A stretch of 64,000 nucleotides of DNA from the NCBI GenBank assembly GCA_044235425.1, contig JBIIHW010000001.1:62001-126000 (forward strand), in the 5' to 3' direction. This stretch comes from JBJSXJ01 sp044235425. GTDB taxonomy: Bacteria > Planctomycetota > Planctomycetia > Pirellulales > Pirellulaceae. A program made the translations under genes and the position numbers. Positions 24,005 to 33,528 of this stretch are shown here, in pieces. Within the stretch, counting starts at the first letter, position 1. Each line of letters opens with the position of its first letter. The notes under the pieces were generated by a model. It worked only from the letters and a program-made list of their open reading frames with translations, made no database searches and was not told the origin of the DNA.

Positions 24005-26569
24005 ATGAATTCCTCTGCGGTTCTCGTACCAGCGTCCGTGCCGCCACGATCGCTTGTGCATCGTCCCCTGATTCCGACCTGTCTGGCATTTGCCTGCGGC
24101 ATTGCCGTCGATCACTACGTATCACCACCTGCCTGGGGCCTCTGGACGAGTGCCGTGCTGGCACTTCTCGGCTGGTGGATGATGCACCGCTGCCATCGTG
24201 ATCAGCTCGCCATCGGGCCGCTTCTACTAGCCGTCTTATTAGCTGGCTCGGCATGGCATCATGATCGCTGGTCGCTGTTTCCACAGAGCGATCTGGGGCG
24301 ACTGGTAGCTGAGGTGCCGCAGCCGGTTTGTATCCGAGCGCGGGTGTGTCTACCTCCGCAAATTCGTCCCCCCAGCGATCCTCATCCGCTCGCCAGTTTT
24401 TCTCTAGGTAGCGAAACGGAACTCGCGATTGAGGTCGAGCAGATACGAGATGGCCTACGCTGGTGCCCGATTACTGGCCTGGTGCGGGTGCGAGTGAACG
24501 GGGAGGTGCGCGGCCTAGGTCGCGGCGATCGTGTGCAGATTTGGGGACTCTGTGAACGACCGCGAACGCAAGCCAATCCCGGCGAGTTTGATTGGGCAGC
24601 GACTGAACGGGGGCGCCGCTGCTTGACGCGGATGCAAGTCAAAAATGTGCAGGCACTACGTCGTCTTGAGAGCGGTCGTCACTGGAATCCCCTGCAAGCA
24701 CTCGACTGGCTCCGTCAATTAGGTCGGCAACGACTCTTTGATCTCGTAGGCCCTCGTCATGCCGCGCTCGCCGCTGCCCTGTTGCTGGGCGATCGTGATC
24801 AGTTACCGGAGCAGGTTCGGCATGGTTTTTTCGTCACGGGACTGGCGCACCTGCTTGCCATCTCGGGTTTGAATGTCGCCGTTTTTTCCTATGGTTTCTG
24901 GCTCGTCGCACGACTTGGCTGGGCCCCACGACGCTGGTCCTTGCTGATCGCGATGTTGCTCGCCGTTTTCTACGCCGCATTCACCGACGCGCAGCCGCCC
25001 GTGGTACGAGCGGCGATCATGGTCGTCACGTTTTGCCTGGCACGCTGGTCGGGCCGCATGGCTTCCGCGCTCAATCTGCTTTCGCTGGCCGCTCTGCTCG
25101 TGTTAATCCTGAATCCCTTCCATCTCTTTCAGACAGGAGCACAGCTATCGTTTCTAGCCGTCGGAATTCTTATGAACGAGCGGCGCGATCATCGCGCAGC
25201 AGCAGCGGAAGTCCATCCTCTCGATCGTTTACTGCAGCGGCATCGTCCCTGGTGGCGAAAGCTCTGGACGGCCACATACCACTGGACCCACAACATGCTC
25301 ACTCTGAATCTTCAAGTGTGGGCCGTTAGCCTGCCACTCGTCATCTGCCGCTTTCATCTGGTATCACTCATCTCGATCGTCTTGAATCCGGTCGTTGTCA
25401 TTCCCACGACGATCGCACTGTATGCCGGTTTTGGCTGCCTGGTCTGCGGACGCGATCCCCTGGGGCTGGGGCTCGTCTGTGGCTGGCTTACCGATCGAGC
25501 GCTCACAAGCCTGGTGGCTGTCATTGAATGGGGTGAAACCATTCGAGGCGGTTATTTTTGGACAGCCGCGCCACCGACTTGGTGGCTGCTCGGCTATGTT
25601 CTCGGGCTCTTCTTGCTGCAAGGATGCAGTCGACAACAACTGCCCAGCCGCTGGGCCTGGGTGAGCTGGTTATGGTGGCTGGTACTGGGTGCGATTTGGT
25701 TACAGCAAGCTGCCGGCAGGTCTGTTTCGGGTGAGGATGAACTGGAGTGTACCTTTGTGTCCGTCGGACATGGAACGAGTGTCGTCTTGCGGTTACCAGA
25801 TGGTCGCACTTTGCTGTATGACTGCGGTCGACTCGGTTGGCCACCAGCCGCCGCGCGGGCCACGGCGGGAGTTCTCTGGGAGCATTCCATCGAACATTTA
25901 GATGCGGTCGTGCTTTCCCATGCAGACACCGATCATTACAACGGACTGCCCGATCTCCTCCAGCGATTTTCGGTGGGAATGGTATACGTTTCACCTCACA
26001 TGTTTCCCACTCAGTGGGACTCCGTGGATCAGCCTCTGGCCCGCCTGCAGGAGTCGCTGAGGCAGGCTGGAATTGATTACCGGGAATTGAGTGTCGGTGA
26101 TCGGCTGCGCGCCGGACCGGACGTCCTGATCGAAGTACTACATCCGCCCAGCCAGCCTCAGGCCGGCAGCGATAACTCGCAAAGTCTCGTGTTACTCATT
26201 GAATACCAAAACCGACGTATTCTGTTGCCGGGAGATCTGGAATCACCCGGACTCGACCTTTTACTAACCACGCCGGCTCAAAAGTGCGATGTCGTCATGG
26301 CGCCGCATCATGGCAGTGCGCGCAGCGATCCCACTTCGTTTCTTAAGTGGTGTGAGCCGGCTCATGTCGTGGTCAGTGGAGCCAGCGGACGTGACTGTCG
26401 CGCGATTGAGTTAGCCGCGAGGCAGGCTGGCACGAGATTCTGGCATACTGCTCGGCATGGCGCGGTACAGGTTACTCTGAGTGCCCACGGAGTACGAATC
26501 AAACCCTATCGTTCCACTAACGGGACTTACCGCCGAACGGATTTTGCGTTAGGCTCCCCGATCAGGTGA
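24005..26569 (+). CDS. comEC: DNA internalisation protein ComEC/Rec2
   Basis: An 854-residue inner-membrane channel for single-stranded DNA uptake. The order is an N-terminal membrane segment, an OB-like soluble region at about 100-230, then the competence domain with ALLLGDRDQLP and LAHLLAISGLNVAVFSYGF and multiple helices to about 570. A C-terminal metallo-beta-lactamase domain has SVGHGTSVVL (in place of the commoner DVGQGD), LSHADTDHYNG and APHHGS. It implies at least a vestige of natural transformation machinery, though no other com or pil genes are in the window. ruvX follows 36 bases later. Confidence 0.95.
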   Translation: MNSSAVLVPASVPPRSLVHRPLIPTCLAFACGIAVDHYVSPPAWGLWTSAVLALLGWWMMHRCHRDQLAIGPLLLAVLLAGSAWHHDRWSLFPQSDLGRLVAEVPQPVCIRARVCLPPQIRPPSDPHPLASFSLGSETELAIEVEQIRDGLRWCPITGLVRVRVNGEVRGLGRGDRVQIWGLCERPRTQANPGEFDWAATERGRRCLTRMQVKNVQALRRLESGRHWNPLQALDWLRQLGRQRLFDLVGPRHAALAAALLLGDRDQLPEQVRHGFFVTGLAHLLAISGLNVAVFSYGFWLVARLGWAPRRWSLLIAMLLAVFYAAFTDAQPPVVRAAIMVVTFCLARWSGRMASALNLLSLAALLVLILNPFHLFQTGAQLSFLAVGILMNERRDHRAAAAEVHPLDRLLQRHRPWWRKLWTATYHWTHNMLTLNLQVWAVSLPLVICRFHLVSLISIVLNPVVVIPTTIALYAGFGCLVCGRDPLGLGLVCGWLTDRALTSLVAVIEWGETIRGGYFWTAAPPTWWLLGYVLGLFLLQGCSRQQLPSRWAWVSWLWWLVLGAIWLQQAAGRSVSGEDELECTFVSVGHGTSVVLRLPDGRTLLYDCGRLGWPPAAARATAGVLWEHSIEHLDAVVLSHADTDHYNGLPDLLQRFSVGMVYVSPHMFPTQWDSVDQPLARLQESLRQAGIDYRELSVGDRLRAGPDVLIEVLHPPSQPQAGSDNSQSLVLLIEYQNRRILLPGDLESPGLDLLLTTPAQKCDVVMAPHHGSARSDPTSFLKWCEPAHVVVSGASGRDCRAIELAARQAGTRFWHTARHGAVQVTLSAHGVRIKPYRSTNGTYRRTDFALGSPIR

Positions 26570-26605
26570 CCGTTCCCCCGGTTGATTTCAGGTGAGTGAC
26601 CAACG

Positions 26606-27085
26606 ATGGCCGAGGATTTATTGGGCGGCAGTTTACCGCCAAGTGGCAGACTGGCTGGAATTGACTATGGCACGGTGCGCGTCGGTGTAGCCATCACTGA
26701 CCCTGAACGTCGATTGGCAAGTCCTCATGCCGTGCTAACTCGTCGTGATCGAACCCAAGAGGCTCGTTACTTTCAACGACTGGTCGCCGACGAGTTGATT
26801 GTCGGGTTTGTTGTCGGTTTACCCGTGCACTCGCATGGCGGTGAAAGTGAAAAGTCACGTGAAGCCCGACGCTTTGGTGACTGGCTAACTCAAGTTACCG
26901 GTCGCTCGGTTGTCTACTTTGATGAGCGGTTTACAACCGTCGTGGCGGAACAACTCTTGAACTCAGCTGGACTCACTAGCCAGCGCCGTAAGGAGCGCCG
27001 CGACAAATTAGCTGCTCAAATTCTGTTGACCGCCTTTTTAGAAAGTGGTTGTCGTCCGACGGAACAGGCCGAGTCGCTGGATTGA
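26606..27085 (+). CDS. ruvX: RuvX/YqgF family RNase H-fold nuclease
   Basis: A 159-residue protein with the YqgF fold: GIDYGTVRVGVAI with the first acidic residue, VVGLPVHSHGGESEKS, YFDERFTTV with the second, and a closing KLAAQILLTAFLESG helix. Members act in 16S rRNA 5' end processing and are also called putative Holliday junction resolvases. Both roles are known from relatives rather than shown here. It probably forms an operon with comEC and converges with the vWA gene 41 bases away. Confidence 0.93.
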   Translation: MAEDLLGGSLPPSGRLAGIDYGTVRVGVAITDPERRLASPHAVLTRRDRTQEARYFQRLVADELIVGFVVGLPVHSHGGESEKSREARRFGDWLTQVTGRSVVYFDERFTTVVAEQLLNSAGLTSQRRKERRDKLAAQILLTAFLESGCRPTEQAESLD

Positions 27086-27126
27086 TGCTGGCACGGCGGC
27101 TGAAAAGCTCCGCCAACGTGATTTCG

Positions 27127-28596
27127 CTAATCATCCACTCGCCGATATTCACCCAAGTTTTGGCGTGCGAGTTCTTTCAAGAATGAATCGAAGTTGTTGC
27201 CCATCGGTCCGACGCCAATCCCGATCGTATGCAAGGTGATGCGTCGAGCATAGTTCTCCTGAGTGATCGCCTGAATGATGTCGCGCGGGTGACGAATTCG
27301 TCCCGCATTGGGCTCTCCGTCCGTGACGAAATAGATCGCTTCCGTGTCATAGCGGAGTGCCGCCTTGAGGGCGTCGTAGCTCGCTGTATCGCTTTGGACC
27401 ATCTGCTGTTTTATGAACCGTACAGCGGCATTCTTATTGGCCAAGCTAGCAGCCAACAATCGACGTTGCCATTCATAGACCGCATGGTGAAAGGCAATCA
27501 CATTAAACTGAGTCTCGTCTGGCAGATCTTGAATCGCTTGAACTAACGTTTCCTTCGCTCGGGTCAGCCGCAGGCCTGACATACTATTGGAGGCATCCAG
27601 GATAAAGACAATTTTGCGAGCACTCACCGAGATCTGATAATAGGACGGTAAGTCGAGTAAAGGCTCGACGGTGAGAGGTCGATTGTTGGCCTGCCCAGGT
27701 GCCTCGAAAATGAGGGGAGCTGGGAACTTAAAATCAATTCTTTGCGTTGCCCACCACTGTTCCCACGCTTGATGCGGATCGTTGGCCGGGCCGCGCAGTC
27801 GAGTGAGATAACGAACGATGTCACCTTTTGCTTCGCCCTGCATGGTCGTCAGCAAAGCGATCAACTGATCGATCGCCTCCTTTCTACGAGAATTGATCAG
27901 AGCTTGAATGACAGATCTCCGAAATCCAAATCGGTTCGCGAATAGTTTCGTCTGCGTCAACCGCGTGAGTGCCTCCACCGATGCGAGAGTTCCTTGCTGC
28001 CCGAGCTCGTCGGCGAATGTAATCCAAGCCACACTCGGCAACTGCTCTGCTTCTCCGGACTGCTCCAGTCGCTGTTCCAGATCTTCTTGCACGTCTGGAA
28101 AATTCGAGTTGATGAGCACGGCGAGCAGGATGCCAGCGCGCTGGGACTTAAGACTGGGCAGTGGATCGCGTGACTGTAGATCACGGACCAGTGTCGTATG
28201 AAAATAGTTACAGACGGGCTCGGATTCATGATAGGTCACGAGCGTCTTCATGGCCGCTTGATGCTGCTCGCCCATGTTTTGTTCGAGAGCCTGTGTGAGC
28301 GCAAGTTTGGCGGCAGCCGTGCAGGGATATTCTTGCAGTCGTTGCAGAGCGGCGAGACGAGCTTCGGGGCTTTTCTGTCGTAACTGGCGATGGATCTCGG
28401 GACGCACTACCTGAAAACGACTCTCAACGTCCTGGGCTCGCTCCTCCACTCGATTGATCGCCAGTGCCGGCGACTGGGCGAGGGTTTGCGAGTCACCCAG
28501 GAAGGAAAACAGCAGGCTCGAGAATAAGCCAAGCCAAAACGACAACATCCGATCCTGAAGTGAAACGGTTAGGCCGTTATGCAGCAATGTTGGCAT
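27127..28596 (-). CDS. Exported von Willebrand factor A domain protein
   Basis: A 489-residue protein with an N-terminal membrane or signal segment (LGLFSSLLFSFLGDSQTLAQ), a helical HEAT-like region at about 60-280, and a vWA domain at about 325-489. The metal-ion-dependent adhesion site is complete: DASNS at 334-338 and later TDGEPNAG. The likely location is the periplasm. The ATG at 28596 has GGGAG upstream and precedes the signal segment. It is downstream of a DUF4404 gene and two PDZ proteins on the same strand. vWA domains usually mediate protein contacts; the partner is unknown. Confidence 0.82.
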   Translation of the reverse strand: MPTLLHNGLTVSLQDRMLSFWLGLFSSLLFSFLGDSQTLAQSPALAINRVEERAQDVESRFQVVRPEIHRQLRQKSPEARLAALQRLQEYPCTAAAKLALTQALEQNMGEQHQAAMKTLVTYHESEPVCNYFHTTLVRDLQSRDPLPSLKSQRAGILLAVLINSNFPDVQEDLEQRLEQSGEAEQLPSVAWITFADELGQQGTLASVEALTRLTQTKLFANRFGFRRSVIQALINSRRKEAIDQLIALLTTMQGEAKGDIVRYLTRLRGPANDPHQAWEQWWATQRIDFKFPAPLIFEAPGQANNRPLTVEPLLDLPSYYQISVSARKIVFILDASNSMSGLRLTRAKETLVQAIQDLPDETQFNVIAFHHAVYEWQRRLLAASLANKNAAVRFIKQQMVQSDTASYDALKAALRYDTEAIYFVTDGEPNAGRIRHPRDIIQAITQENYARRITLHTIGIGVGPMGNNFDSFLKELARQNLGEYRRVDD

Positions 28597-28642
28597 GACG
28601 ACGTTCTCCCGCTCGCGAATTCCTCCAGCAACTTGGGAAAGG

Positions 28643-28975
28643 TCAGATACCAAGTTGCCCGAGCGCATCAATCGTGCGTTCCAGAACTCCCGTCAGTGTC
28701 GGGTGTTCGCTGGCGAATTGCAAGGAATACTCCCGCAGCCGTTCGGCGATCGCGCGACTGCTGGCGCCGGAGGCTAAGTCGTCGACGGTTGGCAAATCAG
28801 TGTTCGGAGCTGTTGCGGTTGCCGCCTGAGTTTGCTCGTTCAGCTTGCGTCCAATTTGCTCAACCGCATCGCTTAGCAGTGCTCTGGCATCCGCATCCAG
28901 CGTCTCCGCCGAACTCAATTCCCGAGATAACTCCGCCAAAGTACGTCGTAATTCATCGATGAGTTTAGAAGTCAT
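28643..28975 (-). CDS. DUF4404 family protein
   Basis: A small 110-residue helical protein. It opens with KLIDELRRTLAELSREL and closes with FASEHPTLTGVLERTIDALGQLGI, the pattern of DUF4404, a short family of unknown function. The centre is Ala/Thr-rich. The ATG at 28975 fits the family start. It lies between the pseudoprotease and the vWA gene, with gaps of 22 and 46 bases. Confidence 0.75.
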   Translation of the reverse strand: MTSKLIDELRRTLAELSRELSSAETLDADARALLSDAVEQIGRKLNEQTQAATATAPNTDLPTVDDLASGASSRAIAERLREYSLQFASEHPTLTGVLERTIDALGQLGI

Positions 28976-28997
28976 GGTGGAGCTCGTGAGGGGCCTA

Positions 28998-30134
28998 TTA
29001 GGGGCGGGAAACATTTGTATCCGCTGCGTTGATCGACTCGACCGTGTTCGTCGCCGCTTTCGCTAAATGCTCGGGCAAATGCTTTCCCGTCTTGAGTTCT
29101 TCGACGAGCCCTACGACGATCGAGGCGGGAATGGCGTAACAGGCCACGCGTCCTGCCCGAGCGATATTGACCGCGACAGTGCGGCCGTCAAGGTCGACAA
29201 GCGGCCCACCGCATTCGTTGGGGCGGAGGACAGAATCGTGCTGAAGGGCGTGAGGAAACCCGCCGCGTCGCTGACTCACCTGCGTACCCAATCGATTCTG
29301 CATTTCGGAACGTTCGTTGCTGGCCGCGTTGGGACCATCACCCAAAACGGCGGTGATCGTATTAATTCCGTTGGCTCGCTGGACAGCGAGCACCAGCTTT
29401 TGTCCCGGTTGATACCGTCGAATCAGTCGCTGCAACGATTCACGATCAGCAACCTCTTGTCCGTTCACCTTGAGAATCAGATCGTTGATTTGCAGACCAG
29501 CTTTTTCCGCTCCCCCACCGGCCGTCATAGCAAGAATGCGGGGGAGATTGTTGTCGAGCGAAACGCCCAGAAAACCACTCGGAGCCGTCACCGCGCGCGG
29601 TTCCACGCTGACGATTCCAATGGCGGCTGGCAGGGGATCGGGACTGGGTGTCGCCAACCAACTGCCGACTGCCGGAATCGGATCGGCAGCCCACCGTACT
29701 ACCGGCAGCTCTTGAGCGTCAACCTTCAGGAGTGCCAAGTCATGTTCTTCATTCACACCGATGATCTCGGCGGCTAACTGCCGGCCATCAGAGAGACTAC
29801 ACGTTAAATTGCCACTCAGTTCGCTGGCCTTGGTGAGGACCAAACCGTCGGCAGCCACGATGACTCCCAGTGCGACTTGGACGTCATTCGCCAGGACGCG
29901 CGTCGTTGCCTTGCGGGACTCCGCCACCACCTCCTGAAATGCCGCTCGAACCGAGGAGTGATCTCGTTGCCAAGGGCTAACCGATCGGACGCCTCCGACG
30001 CGTTCCAGCCAGTGCTTGATATCTTCGTGGCGTTCCGCGCCCGCCCCGGGCCGAGGACGGCCTTGACCGAGTGCCGGAGCGACCAGGGTAACCGCGAGAA
30101 TGAAAGCCGTCGTACAACATTTCGTGCAGCTCAT
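28998..30134 (-). CDS. Rearranged trypsin-like pseudoprotease with inserted PDZ domain
   Basis: A 378-residue exported protein (signal peptide ending ALGQG). It resembles a DegP-type protein, but the parts are unusual. The first protease lobe has GVIVAADGLVLTKASEL where DegP has the catalytic His; here that position is Ala/Ser. HDLALLKV keeps the Asp (Asp132). A PDZ domain (186-265) then interrupts the fold, and the active-site segment appears afterwards as NECGGPLV, with Cys308 instead of Ser. Catalysis is therefore unlikely. The start at 30134 has GGAG six bases upstream. It sits 79 bases after an intact relative. Confidence 0.75.
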   Translation of the reverse strand: MSCTKCCTTAFILAVTLVAPALGQGRPRPGAGAERHEDIKHWLERVGGVRSVSPWQRDHSSVRAAFQEVVAESRKATTRVLANDVQVALGVIVAADGLVLTKASELSGNLTCSLSDGRQLAAEIIGVNEEHDLALLKVDAQELPVVRWAADPIPAVGSWLATPSPDPLPAAIGIVSVEPRAVTAPSGFLGVSLDNNLPRILAMTAGGGAEKAGLQINDLILKVNGQEVADRESLQRLIRRYQPGQKLVLAVQRANGINTITAVLGDGPNAASNERSEMQNRLGTQVSQRRGGFPHALQHDSVLRPNECGGPLVDLDGRTVAVNIARAGRVACYAIPASIVVGLVEELKTGKHLPEHLAKAATNTVESINAADTNVSRP

Positions 30135-30213
30135 GAACAACTCCATCCCACAAGCCGCAGCATCCTGCTGCCAAGTTAGCCAGACCTCCATGGCTGGGCG
30201 CGAATCAAAAAAC

Positions 30214-31425
30214 TTATCGCCGACCTAAAATGACTTCCAAAGCAAATTGCTGCTCTCCACGACGCACAACCAAGGAGACTCGTTCGTCGGGATTACAATC
30301 CTGAACCAGTTTGTTGAGAGAAGCGAAGTCGCTGACTTCTTTTCCTGCGAAGCGCACAATTACATCTCCCACTCGAAGACCCGCCTTCGCCGCTGGCATG
30401 CCTTCAAACACTTCAGCGATGGTGGCATCTTCGCGCCCCGTCTCGCCGCGCACGCCTAAAAACGGCGACTGTCCCGGCAGATGGCCCCACGATTCAGCTT
30501 GCACCAGACGCTCCCACGAGCGGCTGTAGGCAGGAGCTGGCACGTGCAAATTTGAGGCCAGCATGCTACCAATTCGGCTGTGAATTCCGACTACTTCCCC
30601 GGAAGCATTGAACAACGGCCCGCCCGAATCACCGCCTACCAAGGTGCAGTCCGTGATGAGCACATTGTCGCTGCTTTCCAGGATTCGCCCCAGTCGTAGC
30701 ACAGGTTTGCGTCCCACTTCGTAACCGCCAGGGTGACCAGCTGCTAAGCACCATTGCCCCACCTTCGTCGGGGCCTCGGCCAACTTCGCGTACGTCCAGC
30801 GGTGAGAGCCATCGGCTGGGTTGGGACTGGTGATCCGGATCATGCCGGCGTCGACGTTTTTGTTGAGTCCCAGCGTCCGCGCTTTGACGACTTGTCCGTC
30901 ATGTAAAACCAGTTCGCAATCGATGTTTGGGCGTTGAGCCACATGAGCAGCGGTGAGTACCGTCCCCTGCTCATCCACAATCACGCCACTGCCGCGAACT
31001 TGGCCCAGCCGCACTCCCACCGTCGTCGGCATGATCGCCCCGGAGAGCTCCTGCAGTCGCTGCTGCATGACTTTCAAGTCGTTAATCGTTTTGGGAGTAT
31101 CACCGGCAAACAAACGATCGGCCGTCGACAGCGATTCCCGATTGTCAGCGACCGGAACTTTCCGCACGATAACGGGTCGCGAACCGTCCGAAGGCGGCGT
31201 CACCGGTGGAGCGGCGTCAGACTCGGCGGCCTTCGGAGTAGAAGAGTTCACCCCCTTGCCCGGGGTGACTATGCCAGGCAAGGCGCGCGCAACTTCATCC
31301 GCGGAACTCAACTCGCAGTTAAGCCACGGCAAAATGAACGATAGCGACAGGAGAAAGCCGAGCTCGAGCAAGCACGCTCGACTCGACGAACACCGTTTGT
31401 AATTTTCCGTCAATGCGTACGTCAT
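30214..31425 (-). CDS. Trypsin-like serine protease with PDZ domain (DegP/HtrA-like)
   Basis: A 403-residue exported protein with a hydrophobic N-terminal segment at about 18-36, a low-complexity linker, and a protease domain at about 125-300. The triad is complete: His161 in LTAAHVAQ, Asp192 in NVDAGMIRI and Ser267 in GGDSGGPL. One C-terminal PDZ domain spans 320-400 (FLGVRG, AGLRVGDVIVRFAGKEV). It is probably a periplasmic quality-control or signalling protease. It is upstream of, and likely co-transcribed with, the pseudoprotease, vWA and DUF4404 genes. Confidence 0.9.
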   Translation of the reverse strand: MTYALTENYKRCSSSRACLLELGFLLSLSFILPWLNCELSSADEVARALPGIVTPGKGVNSSTPKAAESDAAPPVTPPSDGSRPVIVRKVPVADNRESLSTADRLFAGDTPKTINDLKVMQQRLQELSGAIMPTTVGVRLGQVRGSGVIVDEQGTVLTAAHVAQRPNIDCELVLHDGQVVKARTLGLNKNVDAGMIRITSPNPADGSHRWTYAKLAEAPTKVGQWCLAAGHPGGYEVGRKPVLRLGRILESSDNVLITDCTLVGGDSGGPLFNASGEVVGIHSRIGSMLASNLHVPAPAYSRSWERLVQAESWGHLPGQSPFLGVRGETGREDATIAEVFEGMPAAKAGLRVGDVIVRFAGKEVSDFASLNKLVQDCNPDERVSLVVRRGEQQFALEVILGRR

Positions 31426-31482
31426 TGATGCGGTCTACCAGTGATCGACTGAAGTGCAAGAAAAAAACAGTTTAACAAGTTG

Positions 31483-31507
31483 AGGTACGGTTAGGTGACC
31501 TGTACCT
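31483..31507. promoter_or_regulatory. Nested palindrome in divergent promoter region
   Basis: AGGTAC and GTACCT flank the inner near-palindrome AGGTGACCT. The site lies between the divergent protease gene and the SDR gene. It could be an operator; no regulator is adjacent. Confidence 0.3.
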
Positions 31508-31534
31508 GTTAACATAACGAGAAAAGGAAACGGA

Positions 31535-32416
31535 ATGAAGAAATTGGTGTTCGGTGGCGGTTATTTGGGATATCGTGTCGCGCAGCTCTGGCGGAATCAA
31601 GGCGACGAGGTCTGGATTGTCACTCGACGAGCGGCCTGGGCACGGGAGCTTAGGGCACACGGTTACCACCCCCTCGTCGCTGATCTGACGAAACCCGACA
31701 CCCTGGGAACGTTGCCCGCTGTGGACTCCGTCCTGTTCGCGGTCGGATTCGATCGCAATCAGTTCCAAACGATACGAGATGTTTACGTAAATGGTTGGAA
31801 AAATGTACTTGAGGTTTTGTCTCCCGCGACGGGTCGTATGCTTTATGTCAGTTCCACGGGAGTCTACGGGGCAGCGGAAGGCGAATGGGTGAATGAAGAA
31901 ACGGTTTGTCATCCACGCCGGGAGGGTGCTGTGGCCTGTTTGGAGGCCGAACAGCTACTCGACCGCTACCCGCTCGCGGCTAACTCCATTATTTTTCGCT
32001 GTGCCGGTATTTACGGACCTGGTCGAGTGCCACACTTGGCAGCGCTGCGGGCCGGCGAACCGCTCGCCGTATCGCCGACTGGTTATTTGAACCTCATTCA
32101 CGTCGAGGACGCGGCCGAGATTATCGTGCGGGCGGAAACGCAACTGGCCACGCCTGAACTGCTAAATGTCGCCGATGGAAATCCTGTGATCCGCGCACAT
32201 TACTACGGCGAAATCGCTCGTTTATGTGGCTTGCCGGCTCCCACTTTCGCCGCCACTAATGCTGCTAGTCCCGCCCAGCAGCGAGCCCTGGCAGACAAGC
32301 GAGTCTGCAATCGGCGACTGCAGGAAAAGCTGTCCTTTGTTTTTTGTTATCCGAGCTATCGGGAAGGTTTAGCAGCGATTTTAGCGGCGGAAGCAGATGG
32401 CGCGCGTGAAGCGTGA
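31535..32416 (+). CDS. NAD-dependent epimerase/dehydratase-like SDR
   Basis: A 293-residue extended short-chain dehydrogenase. The nucleotide motif GGGYLGYRVA is at the N-terminus, the catalytic serine region is VSSTGVYGAAEG, and RCAGIYGPGR follows. The usual YxxxK is not clearly present; the corresponding region reads CHPRREGAVACLEAE, as in the YeeZ-like atypical SDRs. Substrate unknown. It has an AAGGAA ribosome site and is divergent from the protease operon. Confidence 0.82.
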   Translation: MKKLVFGGGYLGYRVAQLWRNQGDEVWIVTRRAAWARELRAHGYHPLVADLTKPDTLGTLPAVDSVLFAVGFDRNQFQTIRDVYVNGWKNVLEVLSPATGRMLYVSSTGVYGAAEGEWVNEETVCHPRREGAVACLEAEQLLDRYPLAANSIIFRCAGIYGPGRVPHLAALRAGEPLAVSPTGYLNLIHVEDAAEIIVRAETQLATPELLNVADGNPVIRAHYYGEIARLCGLPAPTFAATNAASPAQQRALADKRVCNRRLQEKLSFVFCYPSYREGLAAILAAEADGAREA

Positions 32417-32557
32417 TCGTCAACGACAAGGTGCGACTTACCCGAGCGGCAGTTGATGATAGCGGGGGGAATGCCCTACAATCCGTCTTTCCGCTTTTTT
32501 CCACGGGTCGCGCGGCGGTGATCCAATCCGATCGCCGCCCGATTCAGGACTAACTTC

Positions 32558-33340
32558 ATGCTCGCCCGCAAGCCGATCTTTCCGAATGTCATCGAGATCA
32601 ACTTTCAGGCCGGTCACGTGTTGGGTTGCAATGTCTACCTGGTCTATGACCGCCAGGAATGGATTTTGATCGACATAGGCTACGAAGATAATGTCGATGA
32701 AATCGTGGAACTGATCCGGCAATTGGACTTTCCCTTGTCTCAGTGCCGTACGATTGTGGCGACGCATGCGGACGTGGACCACATCCAAGGTTTAGCGAAA
32801 GCGAAGCAGCTGATTCGCACCACCGTGTCTGCTCATCCTTTAGCGGCCGTGCCTCTGGAGGCGGGTGATCGATTACGAACCTTTGCCGAAATCGCGCCGC
32901 AAGACATTCACCTCCCCATGCCGCCCGTGAAGATCGATCAACTGCTGCAGGAGGGTGATCACGTTACCGTGGGTGGGCTGGACCTGGAAGTCTGGCTGAC
33001 TCCCGGACACACGGACGGCCAGATCGCCCTACGCCTAGGCAATTTGCTATTCAGTGGCGACAACATCTATCGGGATGGCTGTGTCGGCGCCATCGACGCT
33101 CATCACGGCAGCAACATTCCCGACTTCATCAAGTCCCTGAAGCGAATTCGCAGCAGTGACGTGGAATGGCTCTTGCCCAGTCATGGCCCCATTTTCCGCA
33201 AGGATAACGCCTTGCTGGATCGCACGATCGCCCGCCTCGAAACCTACTTGCATATGCCGGATTTTGGGACCTGCGCGGTCGATTGGCCACTGATTGACGA
33301 ATGGGAACGGGAGATTGCCGAGGGGCGATTGCCGCAATGA
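32558..33340 (+). CDS. Metallo-beta-lactamase fold hydrolase
   Basis: A 260-residue MBL-fold protein with metal motifs THADVDHIQG (His70, Asp72, Asp74, His75), TPGHTDGQ, FSGDNIY and LLPSHGP. The first motif has Asp where most glyoxalase II-like enzymes have His; the same HxDxDH spelling occurs in ComEC proteins, so it is a known variant. It is probably a thioester- or ester-hydrolysing member, substrate unknown. It stands alone, 142 bases after the SDR gene. Confidence 0.85.
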   Translation: MLARKPIFPNVIEINFQAGHVLGCNVYLVYDRQEWILIDIGYEDNVDEIVELIRQLDFPLSQCRTIVATHADVDHIQGLAKAKQLIRTTVSAHPLAAVPLEAGDRLRTFAEIAPQDIHLPMPPVKIDQLLQEGDHVTVGGLDLEVWLTPGHTDGQIALRLGNLLFSGDNIYRDGCVGAIDAHHGSNIPDFIKSLKRIRSSDVEWLLPSHGPIFRKDNALLDRTIARLETYLHMPDFGTCAVDWPLIDEWEREIAEGRLPQ

Positions 33341-33449
33341 AGCAGGCTCAAATTCGCCAGCTTCTCTCGTTTATCAAGTTTTCAGGTTTTGCCGGACGTA
33401 CCGTGTTTTCCTTAAATTCCATCGGGAACCAATGCCGATGGGATTCTTA

Positions 33450-33481
33450 GACTCGACCACGCTCTTTGGAAAGAGCGAGTC
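33450..33481 (+). promoter_or_regulatory. Stem-loop in 5' leader of small secreted protein gene
   Basis: A stem CGCTCTTT (33460-33467) pairs with AAAGAGCG (33470-33477), flanked by GACT and AGTC. It lies 47 bases upstream of the ATG at 33529. It could be a terminator remnant of the upstream gene or a leader structure. Confidence 0.35.
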
Positions 33482-33528
33482 GATTCGCCAATGGGCATGA
33501 AGCCGACGTGATACAGGGGGGAAACTCG

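Noticed and set aside
32558..33340. HxDxDH in the MBL protein as a broken metal site
   Set aside because: The same spelling is seen in ComEC proteins, including the one in this window, so it is a known working or structural variant.
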